A stretch of DNA of 64,000 nucleotides from Dactylis glomerata (taxonomy: Eukaryota; Streptophyta; Magnoliopsida; Poales; Poaceae). This document shows, piece by piece, positions 36,001-48,020 of this stretch. Position numbers and translations under genes: made by a program. The stretch spans positions 822,990 to 886,989 of the forward strand of contig QXEO01000340.1 of assembly GCA_007115705.1 (NCBI GenBank), written 5' to 3'. The notes beneath the pieces were generated by a model. That model did not search any database. It was not told the origin of the DNA and worked only from the letters and a program-made list of their open reading frames with translations. Position 1 is the stretch's first letter. The number at the start of each line of letters is the position of its first letter.

Positions 36001-36119
36001 TATGTCTTTTATGCCCATGTTTAGAGTACTTTGATCTCAGCACTCAATGCTTTACATCATTTGATCAAGATTGTGATGGTGCATGTCACCTCAAAAAATT
36101 ATTGTTTTGTTATCACTTA
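33089..36119 (+). other. Element A 3' untranslated region
   Basis: Non-coding stretch between the ORF stop and the hairpin. It contains GGCGTTAAAGAAAAGCACTCTTGGGAGATA near the start, GCATCCCCAAG-type repeats near 33750-33820, and the SINE at 34562-34710. It is the reverse complement of the corresponding parts of elements B and C. The short ORFs here are not supported. Confidence 0.78.
34562..34710 (-). mobile_element. tRNA-derived SINE (Au-type)
   Basis: 149 bp flanked by an exact 16-bp TSD TTGCTCTCTTAGTTGG (34546-34561 and 34711-34726). On the minus strand it starts near a polymerase III A box (TAGCTCACTTGGTTAGG), has a B box (GGTTCAAGTCT), an internal A-rich run, and ends in poly(A), seen as T9 at the left. 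The length, boxes and long TSD define a SINE; assignment to the Au family is from memory of its layout. Confidence 0.9.
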
Positions 36120-36139
36120 CCTACTCGAGGACGAGTAGG
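36120..36139 (+). promoter_or_regulatory. Perfect hairpin next to polypurine tract, element A
   Basis: CCTACTCGAGGACGAGTAGG: 8-bp perfect stem with loop AGGA. It is followed at 36144-36158 by the purine-rich AGCTTGGGGATGCT and then the 3' LTR. Similar hairpins occur in B and C. Confidence 0.65.
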
Positions 36140-36158
36140 AGGTAAGCTTGGGGATGCT

Positions 36159-37578
36159 TGATACATCTCAAACGTATCTATAATTTTTGATGCTCCATGC
36201 TTGTTTATGCACCATTTGCATTGCATTTTGTTACACTTCGTGGCGTTTTTATGCATTTTCTAGAACTAACCTATTGACGAGATGCCACAGTGCCAGTTCC
36301 CTGTTTTCTGCTGTTTTTGTGTTTTAGAAAAGTTACACAGGAAATATTCTCAGAATTGGACGAAACGAAGCCCGAACATCCTATTTTTCCCGACACAAGA
36401 CGAAGTCCAAAGGAGAGCCGGAGGGGGGCCAGGGACCAGCCACACCCTAGGGTGGTGCGCCCCCCTTGGCCGCGCCGGGGTGTGGTGTGGGCCCCCTGGT
36501 CCACCTCTGACATCGCCCCTTCACCTATAAGAAGCCTCTGACACAAAAACCCTAAATCGATCGGCGTTTCTCCTAGTAAAGTTCTGCAGCGCCGCCGCCG
36601 TCGAAGACCAATTTCGGGGGACAGAAGTCTCTTTTCCGGCACCCTGCCAGGACGGGGAAGTGCCCCCGGAGCCGTCTCCATCGACTCCACCGCCGTCTCC
36701 ATCGACTTCACTGCCATCTCCATCGACGTTGTTGTCTCCCATGATGAGGAGGGAGTAGTTCTTTCCCGGGGCTGAGGGCTCTACCGGTAGCTATGTGGCT
36801 CACCTCTCTCTCCCATGATATGATCTAGATGTGATGATGAGCTTTGTATCTAGTTGAATTGGTAGATGTTGTTCTTCATATACTACGCTACTCCATTGCT
36901 TTATTATTGTAATCTCCGGAGACACCTTGTACCATGATGTGAAGGTGATAGTGTGCGCATTATGTGTGTCTCTTTGGCTAGTATCTCTATGAATTGTTGG
37001 TGTTCGTTGGAATCATCTAGGGCGCTCAAGGTGATAGTGTGGGGCAATCTAGTTTGGGGAAATGCGAACTTTGAGGAGTGCTTTGTAGCCCTACACATTA
37101 TTAGTGTTCATTATCCATTGGAGAATAGTTTAGAATAGCACAGTGAAGATAGATATTTATGTGTTCAATTATGTTATCTTTGTTGAGGGTGTCCACTCGT
37201 GAAAGTATGATCCCTAGGCCTTGTTTCTAAGCATTGAAACACCGTTTACATTCAGTTCTGTTACATGTTTGCTTGCAGCGATATTTATTTCAGATTGCAT
37301 TTACTACTTATAATCATCCATATTACTTGTATTTCACTATCTCTTCGCCGAACTAGTGCACCTATACATCTGACAAGTGTATTGGGTGTGTTGGGGACAC
37401 AAGAGACTTCTTGTATCGTAATTGCAGGGTTGCTTGAGAGGGATACCTTTGACCTCTTCCTCCCCGAGTTCGATAAACCTTGGGTGATCCACTTAAGGAA
37501 AACTTACCGCTGTTCTACAAACCTCTGCACTTGGAGGCCCAACACTGTCTACAAGAACAGAAGCGTGTGTAGACATCA
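36159..37578 (+). repeat. Element A 3' LTR
   Basis: 1420 bp, starts TGATACATCTC and ends GTAGACATCA, followed by the TSD CAGGG. Uninterrupted, so it gives the full layout of the split 5' LTR. Confidence 0.93.
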
Positions 37579-40083
37579 CAGGGCTCTATGAATCAGTTTG
37601 GGCATAGCGTGCAGGGTAATAATTTCCAAGGTGGGAATGGTTTCCAGGGGCAGTTCAACGTTGGAGCTACTGCCAGCAACTTTGCGGCGCGACGAGTGAA
37701 CCCTGGGGCTGGTGGGTTTCGATACTTCAAGAAACAAAATAATTTTATCGGCAGATGTTTCAATAACGGGCAGGGGAGCTTGGGCAGTATCAACCGCGGG
37801 AAGGATGGTGCTTCAGTTGTAGGAAACAAGAATTCGGTGTCAAAGAAGAATGGAGGAGCAGAAATTCATTTTTAGTACCCCAATGCTAAGATTCAAGGGG
37901 GTTCGGGGCTAGCCTAGAACATAGCTCCTATTACTAATCAAAGTCTGCAAGGTGTCAGTATGAATCAAGGTCAGAGCTTGATTCAGCAGGCTCCGGACTT
38001 CATCCCAATTGAGGGGAATTCAGAGGTACATGCAGAAAGATCAGTGGTACCAACATCTAATAAAAAAGCAAAGAAGGAAAACTGCTATCGGTGTGCAAAA
38101 CCTGGGCATTTCTTTTTGAATGCACGGCAGTGTTGTGTGATTACTGTGAACTTGCTGATCACAAATCCGATCAATGCCCTTTGCTTAATGCTCCAAAACC
38201 TCAGCTAATAGTTCATGGATATGCAGACGAGAATCTTATTTTTTTCGAATGCCTGGTAACAAAATCTTACAAACCTAAGATGGAAAGCACAAGGATTGGA
38301 ATATTGTCGGTTATAGGAGGTGACTTGACTATTCCACAAATAGCTACTCAACTTCGAAGGCTTGTCCCTTCTGAGGATTTCCATTGGGAAATTAATTAGG
38401 TTAAGCAGAATGTGTTCAAAGTCACCTTTTCGACAAAGATGGAGCTTGAGAGGATGCAGATCTTTGGTACTTTTCTTGTACCGAATAGTTCTATTCAAAT
38501 GAAGGTTGATCATTCTATTCCCGCAATAAAGCCTGTCACTAGCCTGCCAGAGGTTTGGGTATATGTTACAGGGATTCCTCCAAAGCGTAAGGGGATTTCT
38601 TGGCCTTGTGGAGTTTGGGTACTCTATTTGGGAAGACTCTAAAAATCGACATGCCGTTTACTCGTGAGCATGGTGTCCTTCAGATATTAATTGGGTGTCT
38701 TGACAAAACTCATATCCCGGATAAGTTGAATGTGTTTGTGGGAGATGGCTTCTACGAACTGACCTTTGAGATTGAGGAAGATGTAGAGGAGGATCCAATG
38801 CTCTAGGACAAACCAAGGGATGGAAACAATGATATGGATGATCATCAAGGTAATAAACATGCTGACAAAAAAGTTGATGCAAAGGGAAATGGCAATGATC
38901 AAAGTAATTCTAATAATAGTGAGTCCTAGTCTATTAATGAAAAGAACCTTGGCTCTGATCCAACTCCTAGTGCTTCTGGATCGGATGGTCATGGTAAAAA
39001 GGTTAGAGTTGTTTTCTCTCCGAAGCTTCAGCGAGTGACCGATCTAGCCAAAAAGGTATTTCTTGGAATTGGCGTCTCGTAGTGCTGAGATATGCTCGCA
39101 ATTTCAAGAGGAGGGAGATCACTCGGTGGCTGCTAATGACGTGACATTGAAGGTGCCTGCTGGGTATAGGCTGTGGCGGAAGTGGATGCTGCGGCAGCAA
39201 CGGCCGTCTCGCGTTGTTCTGTCGGGGCCGAGAAAATGGAGTGTTTCTTTGCCGCGACAGACATGCCTGTGGGTTCTGATGCTGTGGTACAGGACGGAGG
39301 TCCTGTCATGGATCAGCTAGTGGGTGCTGCTGGTTTGGAAGGGTTCGAGGTCGAGGATATGCCCTCTACTCCTACCGGGGCACATCATTCTCCCGCATTA
39401 GAAGTACAAGGCTGCAGTTCGCCTTTGGCTAATGGTGCTGAAGGACCCATGTTGATGGAAGCGGGTACTCAGAGGAGTGGTGCTAGTCTGGCTGGGTCTG
39501 ATCGCTCCATGAAAATGCGCTCTAGGGAGGACATTGTGGCTTTCGGCGGAATCCAAGATCCAACGGTGATGGCACCAAGATCAAGTGACCAAGTGCGGGC
39601 ACAACCAAATGTTGATGCGACGCAGCTGGAGAGGGCGGTTTTATTGGCTAATAAGAATAATGCTCTGGACATGTCAGGTACAAAATCAAAGTCTAAGTCT
39701 ATGTTATCTATTTTATCTCTTTCCGATGATGAGATAATTTCTAGAGCTAGTAAATTGGGAGTTTCACTTGGTTCTTCTGATACTAATCAGAAAAAAATCA
39801 GCTAATGTTATTAAAAAATTAGAGAGTGATCGTTGGGTCATTTTGCTAACAATAATCTGAACCAGAATACAGAGAGAGATAAAACTAGCACGGTCATGAC
39901 TAGAGCATCATTGTTGTGTGAGGACTTAGTGGATGAAATGGAGGAGCCTGCATGGGAAAGTTTGGATCGATCGCTCATTGGTCTTGGGACAAAACGAGTG
40001 ACTAGAAAACATAAAGAAAAGGAGATTAAGGTTACGGTTAGGAGGAGTACTAGAATTTTTTTTTTGAATAAACATAAACAATA
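37579..40083 (+). pseudogene. LINE ORF1: Gly/Gln/Phe-rich region, two CCHC knuckles (decayed)
   Basis: Continues the ORF1 piece at 7990-8091. The N-terminal part (37588-37872) is rich in Asn, Phe, Gln and Gly. After two stops near 37873 and 37915 the frame resumes and reaches two CCHC zinc knuckles, CYRCAKPGHFF... and CDYCELADHKSDQC (about 38083-38178), with a frameshift between them. A following domain (about 38400-38800) is compatible with the DUF4283-type region of plant L1 ORF1 proteins and is broken by one stop and a frameshift. The tail (39173-40083) is hydrophilic and ends with RRSTRI and lysine-rich sequence. ORF1 proteins bind LINE RNA. Confidence 0.8.
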
Positions 40084-42914
40084 AATGGATACATTTGGAA
40101 TAGTGATGGTTTTGGTGACCAGGCTAAACACCGCACAATCATTGATGCAACTAGGGAGCATCAACTTGATTTTGTGGTGATTTCTGAAACAGGTCGGGCA
40201 AATTTTTCATCACCTTTTCTCAGTCATCTTGCAGGGGGCAGGGATTTCATCTAGTACTGTTTGCCACCGAGAGGTCGATCTTGTGGTCTTTTAGCAGGTT
40301 TTAATTGCTCAACAATTTCTGTGAACAATGTGGTATGTGGGGACTAATGCGCTAAGTTTCATGTGAAATATAAAAATGATGGGTTTGAATGGGCGCTGGT
40401 GGCGGTTTATGGGGCTGCCCAAGAGGCAAATAAACCCGAGTTTCTAGCAGAATTGGTTAGGATTTGCGAGTCTGACACATTACCTATGACGGTAGGTGGT
40501 GACTTTAACATTATTAGAAGACAAGAGGAGAAAAATAATGAGAACTTCAATCCAAGATGGCCATTTATCTTTAATGCTATAATTGAGAGTTTGGATTTGA
40601 GAGAGATTGCTCTCTCGGGAAGACAATTTACTTGGGCGAGTCGTAGGACTGTCCCAACTTTTGAAAAATTAGATCGAGTCCTGGTTAGTGTCGAATGGGA
40701 GGAAAAGTTTCCACTCGTCACGGTTCAAGCTTTAACGAGAACGGGTTCTGATCACACACCCCTGTTAGTAGAAACCGGTTCACCTGCTCATGTGGGAAGA
40801 AATAGACTCTTTTCATTCGAGCTTTCCTAGCTTAAACAAGAAGGTTTTTTTGAATTGGTAAAAGATTTATGGATGTCTGTTACTTTGGGGGATACTCCTG
40901 TCGAGAGATGGCAAAATAAAATTCATTATGTGAGGCAATATTTGAGAGGATGGGCTAGGGATCAAAGCGGGAAATACAAAAAGGAAAAAGAGCGTTTACT
41001 TCAAATAATTGACGATCTTGATATTAAAGCAGAGAATGTTCCATTCTCTAGTTCTGAAAGGGAGGCAAAAAAGGGATGCCGATATGAGGTTGGCAACCTT
41101 GAGACGTGAAGAAGAGGCTAAATGGGTGCAAAGAGCCAAAGTAAAATACATTCAGCAAGGGGGTAATAATACCAAATATTTCCATTTGATAGCAAATGGT
41201 AAACATTGCAAAAAAAGATATTCCAGTTAGAACAAGATGAAGGAACGATAGTTGGGGAGGCCAACTTGAAATTTTTCATCTCTGAATATTATAAAAAATT
41301 GTTTGGGAAGCCCGAAGAAAAAAAAATCTCGATGGTTGAGGACAATAATGATGACATACCTCAACTTTCTATAGAGGAAAGTAATATTTTGATCGCGGAC
41401 TTTACTATTGAGGAAATAAAAGATGCGGTTATGCAAATGGAGAAAAATAAAGCCTCGGGTCCAGATGGATTTCCGATGAAGTTTTACGAAAAATTCTGGG
41501 AGATAATCAAGTCAGACTTAATGGCAATGTTTAGACAACTTCAAACAGGGGATTTGCCCTTGTTTAGACTAAACTTTGGGGTTATTACTCTGCTGCCAAA
41601 AAAGGAAGATGCGTGCCGAATTGAGCAGTACAGACCAATATGTCTTCTGAATGTTAGTTTCAAGATCTTTACTAAAGTGGGTACAAATAGAGTCACAAGT
41701 ATTGCACATAAAGTTATAAAAGCAACCCAATCCGCTTTTATTCCAAGGAGGAATATTTTGGAGGGTGTGGTTGTGTTACACGAGACAATTCATGAACTTC
41801 ACAAGAAAGAGTTAGACGAAGTAATTTTAAAATTGATTTCGAAAAGGCGTATGACAAAGTGAAATGGTCCTTTCTGCAACAAGCGCTGCGCATACAAGGA
41901 TTTCCACCTCTGTGGTGTGAATGGGTTGCTCGTTTTGTGCAGGGGGGAGTGTAGGTATTTGTGTTAATGATGATATAGGTCATTATTTTCAAACATTGAA
42001 GGGCTTACATCAGGGTGACCGCCTTTCACCGATGCTTTTTAATATTGTTGCGAATATGTATCCTGATTGCAAGGGCAAAAGAGGACGGTCAGGTAGGTGG
42101 ATTAATACCACACCTTGTAGAGGGTGGGGTTTCTATTCTCCAATACGCGGATGATACAATATTATGCATGGAACATGATTTGGCAAAAGCAGTGAATATG
42201 GAACTTATTTTGTGTATTTTTGAGCAACTTTCTGGCCTAAAAATAAACTTTCACAAGAGTGAGCTTTTTTGTTTCAGAAATGCCATAGATGACGAAAATG
42301 AGTATAAGAATTTATTTGGTTGTGAGATTGGATCACTATAATTTAAATACTTGGGAATACCTATCCATTATAGAAGACTGCTAAACAGTGAGTGGAGACT
42401 GGTTGAGGATCGGTTTGAAAAAAGTTAGCGTGCTGGCTAGGTAAACTGCTCTCATATGGAGATAGACTTGTACTCATAAACTCTGTTTTAACGAGCCTAC
42501 CCATGTTCATCTTATCCTTTTTTGAATTACCTAAAGGGGTTAAGAAAAGTTTAGATTACTATAGATCTCGATTTTTTTTGGCAAAGTGATGAAAGAAAGA
42601 AAAAATATCGATAAACTAGATGGAATATAATATGCCGACCTAAGGATCAGGGTGGGTTGGGCATCGAAGTGCTTGATATTAAAAACAAATGCTTGCTTAC
42701 TAAGTGTCTTTTTAAGATTCTAAATGAGGAGTGTATGTGGCAGGAGTTATTGAAGAACAAGTATCTGCAAAACAATACTCTCTCTCAAGTTCAAGTGAAA
42801 CCTACTGATTCTCCTTTTTGGAAAGGAATTATGCGGGGCAGAGATGAATTTTTTCAGCGGGGTTCATTCATCATTGGTGATGGAATGAACACCCGGTTTT
42901 GGGAGGATGCGTGG
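40084..42914 (+). pseudogene. LINE ORF2: endonuclease and reverse transcriptase, first part
   Basis: L1-type ORF2. The apurinic-type endonuclease spans about 40084-40830, with GGDFNI near 40495, LSGRQFTWAS near 40612, KLDRVL near 40666 and SDHTPLL near 40747. Stops occur at 40252 (TAG), 40345 (TAA) and 40828 (TAG). The reverse transcriptase spans about 41206-42350: KASGPDGFPMKFYEKFW, EQYRPICLLNVSFKI, a frameshift near 41836 before DFEKAYDKVKW, GLHQGDRLSP, and the catalytic YADD at 42144-42155. Thumb-like sequence follows with more breaks. It stops at 42914, where element C is inserted, and continues at 56820. Target-primed reverse transcription was its ancestral role. Confidence 0.92.
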
Positions 42915-43550
42915 TGATGGCGTGTAGATGTCCGCCGAGTTGGGAACCCCAAGAGGAAGGTATGATGAGCACAACAGCAAGTCTTCCCTCAGTATGAAGC
43001 CAAGGTTTATCAAACCAGTAGGAGAAAGAACCAACTTTCGAAGGTTGATGCTCGCTAGCTTCGCGACAGCTCCATACAATTTACATATGGCGCCTCGTCT
43101 GGGGCGTAGCTTTGCACCAGCAACAACGTGGAACCTGCACACAACACAACCAAGTACTTTGCCCCAACTTACAGTGAGATTGTCAATCTCACCGGTTTGC
43201 TGTAAATAAAGGATTAAGCGTATCAAGTGGTAAAAGATAGTAGTTTGCGACAATGTAAATAAAGCGAATAAATGGTAAACGGTAATAACAATGTAAGAGA
43301 ATGGACCGGGGTCCACAGTTCACTAGTGGTGTCTCTCCATAAGATAAATAACATGCTGGGTAAACAAATTACAGTTGGGCAATTGATAGAATAAAGCAAG
43401 CATACAAATGTCATGAGAATCACTATGAGATTCACTTGGGCATTACAACATAATACATAGACCATAATCCAACTGCATCTATGACTAATAATCTACCCGC
43501 CGGATATCGTCCGAGCAACCGTTGGGTATTAAGTTGCAAGCAACAGATTA
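42915..43550 (-). repeat. Element C 3' LTR, left part
   Basis: Aligns base for base in length with 55193-55828 of the 5' LTR (636 bp each). After ACAGATTA at 43550 the sequence switches to Copia. Confidence 0.93.
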
Positions 43551-45473
43551 GTTCCAAAGTTAAGACATTGCGATGGATTCTACAACAAAGGTTGAGTATA
43601 TGGCTGCTTTAGAAGTAGCAAAGGAGGGCATTTGTGTCAAGAAGTTTGTTATCAAACTAGGTGTAGTTCCAAGCGGGCTATTACTATGAAGATCTATTGT
43701 GCGACAATAGTGACAACATAATTTTAGCTAAAAGGAACTAAGGTCTCACATAAGGACCAAATTTATACCCAACTATCTCATTTGAGAATGAGTGATGCGT
43801 AGAGACGCAAAGACATGCAAATACACACTAAACTGAAAGTGTCGGATCTGGAGATCAGATTAACCACATGCAACGCATATGGATAACACGTGAATGCCAT
43901 AAGTGTTATATACGCAAGTATCAACTAGATTATTGACTCTAGTGCAAGTGGGAGACTGAAGGGAATATGCCCGAGAGGCAATAATAAAGTGGTTATTATC
44001 ATATTCCATGTTTATGATAAATGTTTATTTCTCATGCTAGAATTATATTGATCGGAAACATTAATACTTGTGTGATTAATAAACCAAAAGGTTCCTAGTA
44101 AAGCATCTCTTTTATACGATCAAGGTTTCCAGATCATGAACATTGGATGTTGTTAATAATAGGGTCATATCATTAGAAGAATGATGTGAAGAACACTCAC
44201 ACCCATAGTAAGAATAGCAATACGATCAAGTCATCAAGTTTCATTGCTATATCAAACTCATAAGAAGTAGTTCTAATCCTTAGACCATGAGATTATGTTA
44301 ATCACTGATACCGGAAGGGTACTTTGATGATATAAAATGTCACACCGTAACAGGGTAATTATAAAGGTTGATTTGGGTACTCTGAAAGTATTAGTTGAGG
44401 CTCATGGATCAAGAGTGGGATTTGTCCATCCGGATGACGGAAAGATATTCTCTGGGCCCTCTCGGTGATATTGCATTGACATCGCTTGCAAGCATGTGAC
44501 TAGGTCACGGGAATGCCTTATCACGGAACGAGTAAAGGAGACTTGTCGGGAACGAGATCGAACTAGGTACGGTTGATACCAAATGATCGGATCTCGGACA
44601 AGTAATAATATCGCGAGACAAAAGGAATTAACTATGTTCGTTATTGGTTCACATGATCACTAGTTCATCATCGAGTAAGTGGGAGTCGTCATGGATTTCC
44701 AGATCCCGCTAATGATTATTGATCGGAGAGGAGTCTCGATCATGTCCATGTTATTCACGAACCGTAGGGTGACACACTTAAGGTTTGTTGTCGTTTTTCA
44801 GTGGATACGATACTCCGATTGAATTATAGGACAACATGAGGGTTATTTCAGAAAAGCACCGAAACTGTTTCGGCATATTGAAATAACTCAAGGGGGTATT
44901 TGTTAATGTTTGTTAATTGATTGAATTAACAAATATTAAAGAAATAAAAATGTTTTATTAAATAAATTAGAGCATGAGTGTCATGCAAAATTAAACTGGG
45001 GGTTACCTCATGTTGATGAGGGGGTTACCACCATGAAGAGGGGGTTACCACCATGAAGAGGAGGAGAGAAATTCCTCCTTGGGCTGGCGCACACACCTAG
45101 GGGCTGCCCTCTTCTCTCCTACAAAAGGAGCCCCTCTTCTCCCTCTACACACACTCTTGATCACCTCCCTTCCTCACAAAGTTGCTGCACCACCATCGAC
45201 ATTTCTTAGCGAAGCTCTGCCGAATTTTTAGTTCGAATTCATACACTATTTTGAAGTGTTGTTGGAGTGTCCATCGGATCCCTTCTTCCGCTGCCCCACT
45301 GGACCGAGGGCATGGAGGAGACGATGACAAGCTGTACGTGTGACCGAGTACAGAGGCGCCGCCGGTTGTGGTGCCTTGTACACGATCTTCAGATCGTCAA
45401 GTGAATTACTACGTTGACTACGTCAAGTGAATTACTACGTTGACTACGTCAAGTGAATTACTACGTTGACTAC
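43551..45473 (+). mobile_element. Copia 3'-end fragment replacing LTR sequence
   Basis: The start (43551-43956) is decayed Copia RNase H coding sequence, with an ST-EAEY-like segment and AALEVAKEG/KKFVIKLGV recognisable in shifting frames. A GTGGGAGAC polypurine tract precedes the LTR start TGAAGGGAATATGCCC at 43957, a form common in grass Copia elements. The LTR runs to about 45473 and ends in three 26-bp tandem copies. No TSD is present. Compared with the 5' LTR, 437 bp (55829-56265 equivalent) are missing at this spot, so this is a replacement and not a simple insertion. Confidence 0.82.
45396..45473. repeat. Three 26-bp tandem repeats
   Basis: Unit GTCAAGTGAATTACTACG followed by TTGACTAC, three exact copies (45396-45421, 45422-45447, 45448-45473). 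The last unit ends exactly at the Copia/LTR junction, sharing GACTAC with the LTR at 56260-56265. Confidence 0.95.
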
Positions 45474-46032
45474 TCACACATCACTCCGGAGGCAGGCATG
45501 GTGATGAAGAAGGCCTCCGGCGGTGATTCCCCTCTCTGGCAGGGTGCCGGGAAGAGCTTCTGGACCCTCCCGATCTCGCGTCGATGACGGCGGCGGCTTA
45601 CAATATGTTTCGTGAAAAATTGATCGGGTGCCTTAGGATTTTCCCGTCGAGGGGAATATATAGACGGAAGGGCGGCATTAGGAGGTGGGATAGGTGGCCC
45701 CACCACCTAGTGGCGCGGCCAGGGGCTGGCTCGCACCACCCCATAGTGTGGACGGCCCCTGGTCCTCCTCCGTCTCAGCTTTGGACTCCGTCTCGCTTCG
45801 GGAAAAATAGAAACTTCAGCTTTTGTTTCGTCCAATTCCGAGAATATTTCCTGTGTAGCTTTTCTGAAACACAAAAACAGCAGAAAACAGGGAACTGGCA
45901 CTGTGGCATCTCGTTAATAGGTTAGTTCCGGAAAATGCATAAAAATGCCACGAAGTGTAACAAAACACAAAGCAAATGGTGCATAAACAAGTATGGAGCA
46001 TCAAAAATTATAGATACGTTTGAGACGTATCA
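45474..46032 (-). repeat. Element C 3' LTR, right part
   Basis: Aligns with 56266-56814 of the 5' LTR and ends GACGTATCA. It resumes the LTR after the Copia fragment. Confidence 0.92.
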
Positions 46033-46051
46033 AGAATCCCCAAGCTTAACT

Positions 46052-46071
46052 CCTGCTCGTCCTCGAGTAGG
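46052..46071 (-). promoter_or_regulatory. Hairpin next to polypurine tract, element C
   Basis: The plus strand reads CCTGCTCGTCCTCGAGTAGG, the same one-mismatch inverted repeat as in element B, beside CCCCAAGCTT (polypurine tract on the minus strand). Confidence 0.6.
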
Positions 46072-47048
46072 TAAGTGATAACAAAACAATAATTTTTGAG
46101 GTGACATGCGCAAACACAATCTTGATCAAACGATGTAAAGCATTGAGTGCTAAGATCAAAGTACTCTAAACATAGGCATAAAAGACATAATCTTGACAAT
46201 AAAACTTAGCAACCATGTTATAACATGAAAAGTAACACAAACAAAAGATCATGAGTAATGATGCATTGAAAGTCAAGTGTGTGTTTGAACCATATAGAAA
46301 AACATAACAAAGTGGTTTTCAGCTTGTCCATCATGGAATAGCAAAACATAAATGCATAGGACACCTTCAAGTTTAAGAGGGCGACTAGATACAAATAATT
46401 TAAGAACAAGCAAAACCATAATCATGAATCAATCAATAATAAATTTTGGGACTATGCACATTAAACTCAGAATGACAACTATGCTCTCTTAGACGGTGCA
46501 TAAAGGTAGAAGGTGGAGACTCAACATAAAAGTAAAAGAAAGGCCCTTCGCAGAGGGAAGCAGTGATTAAACATGTGCTAGAGTTTTTCACTTGTAAAAT
46601 AGAGAGTTAAAAATTTGTTTTGAGAGGTGGTTGTTCTTGTTAATGACTGACAATGGGGTTCTTACTATCTTCCATACTAAACAAGTTTTTGAGAGAGAGA
46701 TTGGCACTTTTGTGCTCTTTTATAAAGCTTGGCACTCCTCCCCACTTTTCCTTTCAGAAACCATGGCTAACCGATTTCATCGGGTGCCCACCAACTTTCA
46801 CATACCATGGAGGAGTGCCCTTTTTTTTTCTTTTTTTCTTTTTTGGAATAAAACAATATGGAAGATAGCAAATCTTACCACTACGTCCCCATGAGCTAAA
46901 AATAGTGTCACAAAATGAGAAGTATTTTGAAGGTTTTTTTTTGAAAGGTAGCACATGAAAATTTACTTGGAATGGCTTGCAAATACCATGCATAGGAATT
47001 TATAGTGGACTCTTTGGAATAAACTTGGTTTTTGGTAGTTGGATGCAC
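46072..47048 (-). other. Element C 3' untranslated region, part 1
   Basis: Non-coding; aligns with 12703 onward in B and with 3931-4310 in D. No gene seen. Confidence 0.75.
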
Positions 47049-47520
47049 TGTGGGGACCCCGGATTACCCATCCGGAATACCCGATATGCATACAATTCAT
47101 GATCCCATGATCAGTGTGTCGTGAATCCACATATCCGAGTTGATAACAGAATTACATCATCCTTTACAATATCGAACAATATACTTACAATTGGTCACAT
47201 GACCAAGCATGATATTGCCACGCAGGGCAAGTCTATAACTAAGCAGCGGATACCAAGCAGCGTTGATGACCCAAGTCATGCCTACTACCCTACAGGCAAC
47301 TGACTGGGAGATGTTCCTAGTTCGCACCGGCGTCGTAGTAACCACCGTCACCTTCCTTGTAGTCTTCTTCATAGTCTGACCAAGTTAATAGCCAGGGACA
47401 AAGCCGTGAGTACATTTTGAATTGTACTCGCAAACCATCTAAGAGAGAAGTATTTATATGCTATTTGGCTGTAGCAAGGGTTGGCTTGGCTTGAGGTAGT
47501 TCTAAACTAGTGAACTTCTC

Positions 47521-47665
47521 GTGTCGATATAGCATGTCATAAGACATCTCTATATCAAGGTTTCTCTTGTCGATATAGCATGTCATACGACATCTCTATA
47601 TCCTTATTAAAGAAGATTTGTAGTAAGATTCTCGTGTCGATATAGCATGTCATACGACATCTCTA
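47521..47665. repeat. Three hairpin-forming tandem repeats
   Basis: Copies of GTCGATATAGCATGTCATAC followed by GACATCTCTATATC occur near 47523, 47569 and 47636, at spacings of 46 and 67 bp. Each copy is an inverted repeat: GATATAG pairs with CTATATC and ATGTC with GACAT around a short loop. Confidence 0.85.
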
Positions 47666-47965
47666 TATCCTTATTAAAGAAGATTCTTTCAAGAGAAGTC
47701 TTTGCAAAAGCTCTAGGAAAGGGGGAAACTCCTTTTCAAGAGAAAAGCCGGCGGTCAATCAAACATGACCACCATCCTTATTAATTCCGGTCAATCACAC
47801 ATGACCACTTCCATTCCTTCGGCAGTACCCTGCAAGTACTTCGAACCATAACCGTGCCACGGCAGTACCCTCCGAGTACCCCGTCCGGCACCCTTCTCCA
47901 TTTTCTCGAAAACATTTTTGTAAAACCAAAACTCGACACAGGTTAAGTATGGCCATCCCAACCGT

Positions 47966-48020
47966 CCATGACCGAGGACGCGGCTATTCGAATAGATTAC
48001 ACTCTGCAGAGGTTGTACAC
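47966..48020 (-). promoter_or_regulatory. Conserved palindromic block in solo LTR
   Basis: Contains CTCTGCAGAG, CTATTCGAATAG and, on the minus strand, GCCGCGTCCTCGGTCATGG. Third copy of the block at 9753 and 27755. Confidence 0.6.

Larger units (their letters stand above)
8092..37578 (+). mobile_element. Athila-like non-autonomous LTR retrotransposon A
   Basis: Complete element with TG...CA LTRs and a 5-bp TSD CAGGG (8087-8091, 37579-37583). Parts: 5' LTR 8092-9089 plus 22723-23141, primer site 23152-23169, one gag-like ORF 23300-33088, a long 3' untranslated region, hairpin and polypurine tract, and 3' LTR 36159-37578. After subtracting the nested insertions (9090-22722, 25038-32465, and the SINE with one TSD) the element is about 8.3 kb. 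It has no protease, reverse transcriptase or integrase, so its movement must have relied on a related autonomous element. Inserted in LINE ORF1. Confidence 0.92.

Noticed and set aside
45396..45473. CRISPR-like array of short repeats
   Set aside because: Units are directly adjacent with no spacers and lie in a plant LTR; a tandem duplication explains them.
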